Assembly: GCF_004028635.1 (NCBI RefSeq)
Contig: NZ_RQJW01000003.1
Coordinates: 434,001-498,000 of the forward strand
Reading direction: 5' to 3'
Origin: Streptomyces cyaneus
GTDB taxonomy: Bacteria > Actinomycetota > Actinomycetes > Streptomycetales > Streptomycetaceae
DNA: 64,000 nt
The position numbers and the translations under genes are program-made. A model generated the notes under the pieces. It searched no databases, had not been told where the DNA came from, and saw only the letters and a program-made list of their open reading frames with translations. This document shows, one piece after another, positions 60,665 through 64,000 of this stretch. Numbering within the stretch: the first letter of the stretch is position 1; the number at the start of each line of letters is the position of its first letter.

Positions 60665-61392
60665 GACCGCTCCTCGGTTTCGGGAGAGGCGAGAGAGTCG
60701 ACGGAGACGTGCTCGTGCGCGATCAGCCAGCGCAGACCGACGTTGCGGTAGCCGGTGGTGACGCGCATCAGGTCGTCGAGTGGGGCGCCGTCCGTGCGGG
60801 TGGCGCGCAGGCGGACGAGGGCGTGGCCGAAGGCGATGCTCTCGTCGACGTGGACCCGGAAGTCCAGCACCTCGCGGACGACGGGGCCGGTGACGTCGGC
60901 GAACAGCTCCTGAAGCGACTTGCGCAGGGCGTCGATGCCGCGGTGTTCCCGGCCGTCGACGAACGCGGCCACGTCCGGGGCGTAGCAGTCCGCCGTGCGG
61001 TCGGCGTCCCGCTCTCGCGCCGCGTCGGTCAGCTCGGCGTCGAGCGCGCGGATCTGCGCCTCGGCGTCCTCGTCCTCCCAGAACGGCCGCACCTCCAAGG
61101 CCCCGATGGTGGCCACGGGATGCCTCGCGGCCGCCTCGATCGCCTCCTCCATGCTGTCGCACTCGAGGATGTCGAACCCGGCGACGTACTCCTTCGTCTC
61201 CGCGAACGGACCGTCGCTGCGCAGCACCTCGTCGCCGCGCACCCGCACGGTGACGGCCTGGGCGGGCAGCGCGAGGCGGTGGCCGTGCAGGCGTACGTTC
61301 CGGTCGCCGAGGTCTTCCACCCAGGGCTCGACGGGGGTCATGCCCGAGGCATCGGCGGTGTCGTCGCCACAGACGAGCAGCATGTATTTCAT
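60661..61392 (-). CDS. DGPF-SnoaL fusion protein, first gene of the ECF42 operon
   Basis: A 243-residue fusion. Residues 1-110 are a DGPF (YCII-related) domain (MKYMLLVCGDDTADASG; VRVRGDEVLRSDGPFAETKEYVAGFDILECDSMEEAIEAAARHPVATIGALEVRPFW). Residues 115-235 are a SnoaL/NTF2-fold domain (IRALDAELTDAARERDADRTADCYAPDVAAFVDGREHRGIDALRKSLQELFADV; FRVHVDESIAFGHALVRLRATRTDGAPLDDLMRVTTGYRNVGLRWLIAHEHVS). ATG has GGGAGGATCC upstream. The second domain is not usual in single DGPF proteins and may bind the signal molecule. Confidence 0.9.
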   Translation of the reverse strand: MKYMLLVCGDDTADASGMTPVEPWVEDLGDRNVRLHGHRLALPAQAVTVRVRGDEVLRSDGPFAETKEYVAGFDILECDSMEEAIEAAARHPVATIGALEVRPFWEDEDAEAQIRALDAELTDAARERDADRTADCYAPDVAAFVDGREHRGIDALRKSLQELFADVTGPVVREVLDFRVHVDESIAFGHALVRLRATRTDGAPLDDLMRVTTGYRNVGLRWLIAHEHVSVDSLASPETEERS

Positions 61393-61521
61393 GGATCCTC
61401 CCGGTCCTCATGAGCTTCCTACACCCCACCGACGAACGGGACCGGCCGGAATCGACACCCGGGTGGCCGGTGTCCCGCATTCCTGCCGCCGGGCGTGGCC
61501 CGTTCGCGATTGGATGTCCTC

Positions 61522-62349
61522 ATGACCACCGACGAGCACGCGCGGATGATGTCGGCGAACCAGGCGAACTGGGACGCCCGCACCCCCGTCCACCTCGCCA
61601 GCCGGTTCTACGGCCTCGACCAGGACCTCGATCCCGCCCGCTGGTTCGCCTCCTTCGAGTGGGACGACCTCGGTGAGCTGACCGGCCGCGATGTGCTCCA
61701 TCTGCAGTGCCACCTCGGCACCGAGACGATCGCCTTCGCGCAGCGCGGGGCCCGGGCCGTCGGCCTGGACTTCTCCGAGGCGTCCGTGGCCGCCGCGAAC
61801 GACATCGCCGAGAAGTCGGGGCTCGACGTCACCTACGTACAGGCCAATGTGTACGACGCCGTGGAGGCCCTGGGGCGGCGGCAGTTCGACGTGGTGTACA
61901 CGGGCAAGGGTGCCCTGTGCTATCTGCCCGACCTCGACCGGTGGGCGGCGGTCCTGGCTCAACTCCTGCGTCCCGGTGGGCTGTTGTACATCGTCGAGTT
62001 CCACCCGCTGCTCAACTCCCTCGGCCCGAAGCCCGGTCCGGGCGAAGGACCCGAGCTGCTGCTGCGCCACGACTACCTGGGCGGCGTCGGCGCCGTGCAC
62101 CGGGACGCGACGCACACCTACACGGACGGTCCGGCCGTGCAGGGCGCCACCGACAGCTACGAGTGGATGCACGGAATAGGAGAGGTCGTCGGCGCGTTGA
62201 CCGGAGCGGGACTGACCGTGCGACGGCTGCGCGAGAGCGAGGAGCTGCCCTGGCAGCGCTGGCCGCAGATGGTGCGCACCCCCTCCGGCTGGTGGCGGCT
62301 CCCCGAGCCGCGGATCCCCCTGCTCTACGGTTTGCTCGCCACACGCTGA
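61522..62349 (+). CDS. Class I SAM-dependent methyltransferase
   Basis: A 275-residue methyltransferase; ATG 61522 is chosen, as conserved sequence starts around NQANWDARTPVHLASRFYGL. SAM-binding parts: DVLHLQCHLGTETIAFAQRGARAVGLDFSEASVAAANDIAEKSGLDVTYVQANVYDAVEALG, then VVYTGKGALCYLPDLDRWAAVLAQLLRPGGLLYIVEFHP. The CHLGTET loop instead of the usual GxGxG is a known variant. The C-terminal YEWMHGIGEVVGALTGAGLTVRRLRESEELPWQRWPQMVRTP closes the fold. The substrate is unknown. It is divergent from the ECF42 operon. Confidence 0.88.
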   Translation: MTTDEHARMMSANQANWDARTPVHLASRFYGLDQDLDPARWFASFEWDDLGELTGRDVLHLQCHLGTETIAFAQRGARAVGLDFSEASVAAANDIAEKSGLDVTYVQANVYDAVEALGRRQFDVVYTGKGALCYLPDLDRWAAVLAQLLRPGGLLYIVEFHPLLNSLGPKPGPGEGPELLLRHDYLGGVGAVHRDATHTYTDGPAVQGATDSYEWMHGIGEVVGALTGAGLTVRRLRESEELPWQRWPQMVRTPSGWWRLPEPRIPLLYGLLATR

Positions 62350-62592
62350 ACCAGCGTGGTACCGTCCCGTTAGTACTTGTGTACGCCCCGTCGTGGGCGC
62401 TGGTACTGGTTCTCCTTCAGTTGGCCGGTCGTCGTGCCGGCTCACCTCACCACCTCGTGACCACTGGTTCCGTCGTATCCGAGGTGCTGTTTCCCGCCGC
62501 CCGAAGGTGCTCTGTCCGCCTTCCTGATGTCTGCGGCTCCCCCCTTCCTTCCGCATGTCTCATGCCCTCCGTCCGTGAAAGGACCGACCACC
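62350..62592 (+). promoter_or_regulatory. Long pyrimidine-rich leader of the short rho gene
   Basis: 243 bases lie between the methyltransferase stop and the rho start. The last part, about 62535-62577, is roughly three-quarters pyrimidine (GGCTCCCCCCTTCCTTCCGC), the base pattern of a Rho utilisation site. A weak promoter could be TGAACC, 18 bases, TAGTAC near 62349-62378. Autoregulation through early termination is possible, as known for rho in E. coli. Confidence 0.45.
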
Positions 62593-63729
62593 ATGACCAC
62601 CACACTCGAACACCCCCCAGTCCAGCAGCAGACCCCGGTCCGTGCCGTCACCGGCGTCCTCGACATCGACGCGAACGGGAAGGGCCACCTGCGCGCCGAG
62701 AACCTGCTTCCCTCTCCCTCCGACCCTCAGGTCTCCCCCGCTCTGATCCGCCGCTACGGCCTGCGCAAGGGCGACCTCGTCGACGGCGTACGCGGCACCC
62801 AGCGCACCCTCACCGAAGTCGCCCGCGTGGGCGGCCGCACCCCCGGCAAGAACCGCCGCAGCTTCGGCGAGCTGACGCCCCTTCACCCGCGTGAGCGGAT
62901 CCGTCTCGAGCACCCGGCGTCCGGTCTGACCGGGCGGGTCGCCGATCTGATCGCGCCCGTCGGCAAGGGCCAGCGAGGGCTGATCGTGGCCCCGCCGAAG
63001 ACCGGCAAGACCGTGCTGCTCCAGCAGATCGCGGCGGCCGTCGCCGGCAACCACCCGGAGTGCCGACTGATGGTGGTGCTCCTCGACGAACGCCCCGAGG
63101 AGGTCACCGACATGCGGCGTTCGGTGCGGGGCGAGGTGTACGCCTCGACCTTCGACCGGGCGCCCAAGCAGCACATCGCGCTCGCCGAGCTCGTCATCGA
63201 GCGGGCCAAGCGGCTCGTCGAGGCCGGCGAGGACGTCGTCATCCTCCTCGACTCGCTGACCCGGCTGTGCCGGGCGCACAACAACGCCGCCGCGTCCGGT
63301 GGCCGCACCCTGAGCGGCGGCGTCGACGCGGCCGCGCTGCAGGGGCCGAAGCGGTTCTTCGGCGCCGCGCGCCTGGCCGAGGAGGGCGGTTCGCTCACCA
63401 TCCTCGCCACGGCCCTCGTGGAGACCGGCTCCCGGGCCGACGACTTCTTCTTCGAGGAGCTCAAGAGCACCGGCAACATGGAGCTGCGCCTGAGCCGGGA
63501 CCTCGCCTCCCGCCGCGTCTTCCCCGCCGTCGACATCAACCCGTCCGGCACCCGACGCGAGGAACTCCTCCTCCCCCCGGCCGAGTTGACCACCGTGCGC
63601 GGCCTGCGCCGGGCGCTGCAGACCCGGGACGGCCAGGCCAACCTGGAAACCCTCCTGGAGCGCATGCGCGAGACGCCGGACAACGCCACGTTCCTGCGGC
63701 GGATCCAGCCGACGCTGCCGGGCGAGTGA
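62593..63729 (+). CDS. rho: Short transcription termination factor Rho (Rho paralogue)
   Basis: A 378-residue Rho taken from ATG 62593 (GAAAGGA upstream). It has the OB-type RNA-binding domain (GVLDIDANGKGHLRAENLLPS, then VSPALIRRYGLRKGDLVDGVRG) and the full ATPase: Walker A APPKTGKT (133-140), DERPEEV, Walker B VVILLDS, Q-loop region and the KSTGNMEL segment. It lacks the helical N-terminal part and the long actinobacterial insertion of the main Rho (about 600-700 residues), so it is probably a second copy. The chain aligns with E. coli at a constant offset of 45 from D165 on; E. coli Gly337, a bicyclomycin-site residue, is Ser292 here. Confidence 0.92.
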   Translation: MTTTLEHPPVQQQTPVRAVTGVLDIDANGKGHLRAENLLPSPSDPQVSPALIRRYGLRKGDLVDGVRGTQRTLTEVARVGGRTPGKNRRSFGELTPLHPRERIRLEHPASGLTGRVADLIAPVGKGQRGLIVAPPKTGKTVLLQQIAAAVAGNHPECRLMVVLLDERPEEVTDMRRSVRGEVYASTFDRAPKQHIALAELVIERAKRLVEAGEDVVILLDSLTRLCRAHNNAAASGGRTLSGGVDAAALQGPKRFFGAARLAEEGGSLTILATALVETGSRADDFFFEELKSTGNMELRLSRDLASRRVFPAVDINPSGTRREELLLPPAELTTVRGLRRALQTRDGQANLETLLERMRETPDNATFLRRIQPTLPGE

Positions 63730-63822
63730 CGCGTCGTAGAAGCATCGCCCGTCCGGGTGCCGACGCGCCCCTCCCGGCCCGGGCAGCACGGTGTACGACG
63801 GCTGCCTTCCTACGTTGACGGG

Positions 63823-64000
63823 ATGACGATCGCACTTCCCACCCGGGTGCTCGTGTCCATCTGCGCACTGTGCGCGGCCGGCCTGCTGGCGCTCGCGCCC
63901 GCCACCGCGGTCGCCCGTACCGGGCACGACCCCGACCCGCCCGGCGGGCCGACGGCGGCGCAGCCGCGCCCCGCGCTGCTGTACCGGCCCGGCACCCATG
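63823..64000 (+). CDS. Secreted protein, 5' part only
   Basis: The reading frame is open to the end of the window (59 codons visible). It begins MTIALPTRVLVSICALCAAGLLALAPATAVARTGHD, a clear signal peptide with probable cleavage after AVA. The next part is Pro-rich (PDPPGGPTAAQPRPALLYRPG). The function cannot be told from what is present. Confidence 0.7.
   Translation, partial: MTIALPTRVLVSICALCAAGLLALAPATAVARTGHDPDPPGGPTAAQPRPALLYRPGTH

Overview
This is a high-GC (about 70% or more) actinobacterial chromosome segment with Streptomyces character. The signs are dense ATGA/GTGA-overlapping operons, frequent GTG starts, sugar ABC transporters that lack their own ATPase, an ECF42-type sigma factor beside DGPF (YCII-related) proteins, a contractile injection system of the Streptomyces kind, and a dispersed palindromic repeat of a type I recall from Streptomyces genomes. 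I see no rRNA, tRNA, CRISPR array or insertion sequence.

Bases 1-18553 hold the body of a phage-tail-like contractile injection system (CIS) on the plus strand. In order: the 3' end of the sheath, the tube, a zinc-motif baseplate/hub assembly protein, a long disordered repeat protein, a DUF4255/Afp16-like terminator, a small unknown, a tube-adaptor (Afp7-like N-terminal) protein, a LysM protein, hub, spike, PAAR-like tip, gp25-like wedge, two large baseplate J-like proteins, a gpI-like protein with a beta-helix-like C-terminus, and a DUF6519 protein. No receptor-binding fibre is recognisable, and the AAA+ ATPase is not in the window (it may lie upstream). Next comes a minus-strand group of a zinc-ribbon protein with a C-terminal membrane anchor, a C2-like small protein, and a muramidase-like/peptidoglycan-binding protein without signal peptide. 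A plus-strand LytM-like protein, also without signal peptide, follows. A perfect hairpin at 21336-21362 closes the block. I infer that the wall-active proteins are CIS cargo or accessories.

Bases 21394-30175 form a minus-strand carbohydrate locus: secreted GH93-like exo-arabinanase with a ricin-type lectin domain, GH42 beta-galactosidase, two permeases, a Tat-type lipoprotein binding protein and a LacI regulator. It fits uptake of arabinan or arabinogalactan side-chain oligosaccharides. Bases 30474-38789 carry a hotdog-fold thioesterase-like protein, PTS-type dihydroxyacetone kinase (dhaKLM), a TetR/SDR divergent pair with a clear operator, a GH75 chitosanase diverging from an FnIII lipoprotein with a DasR-like palindrome between them, a small surface protein, and a PadR gene.

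Bases 38841-54036 hold 2,4-dienoyl-CoA reductase (fadH, apparently in an operon with padR), an M20-like hydrolase with an altered metal site, secreted and hypothetical proteins, a PAS-GAF-SpoIIE phosphatase, a low-GC patch that seems to have replaced the end of a HemK-like methyltransferase, a sulfite-oxidase-like molybdoenzyme with its FAD/NAD reductase, an Rv1733c-like membrane protein, 8-oxoguanine deaminase, a CE7 esterase, a SnoaL-like protein and a serine beta-lactamase-like hydrolase.

Bases 54090-64000 carry a HutC-type GntR regulator with a dre-like site, a thioesterase, a methyltransferase-padR pair with a palindromic operator facing a SnoaL-like gene, an ECF42 operon ending in a drug-type MFS exporter, a second methyltransferase, and a short Rho factor. 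The short Rho has Ser at the position equivalent to E. coli Gly337, a site linked to bicyclomycin resistance. The window ends inside a gene for a secreted protein.
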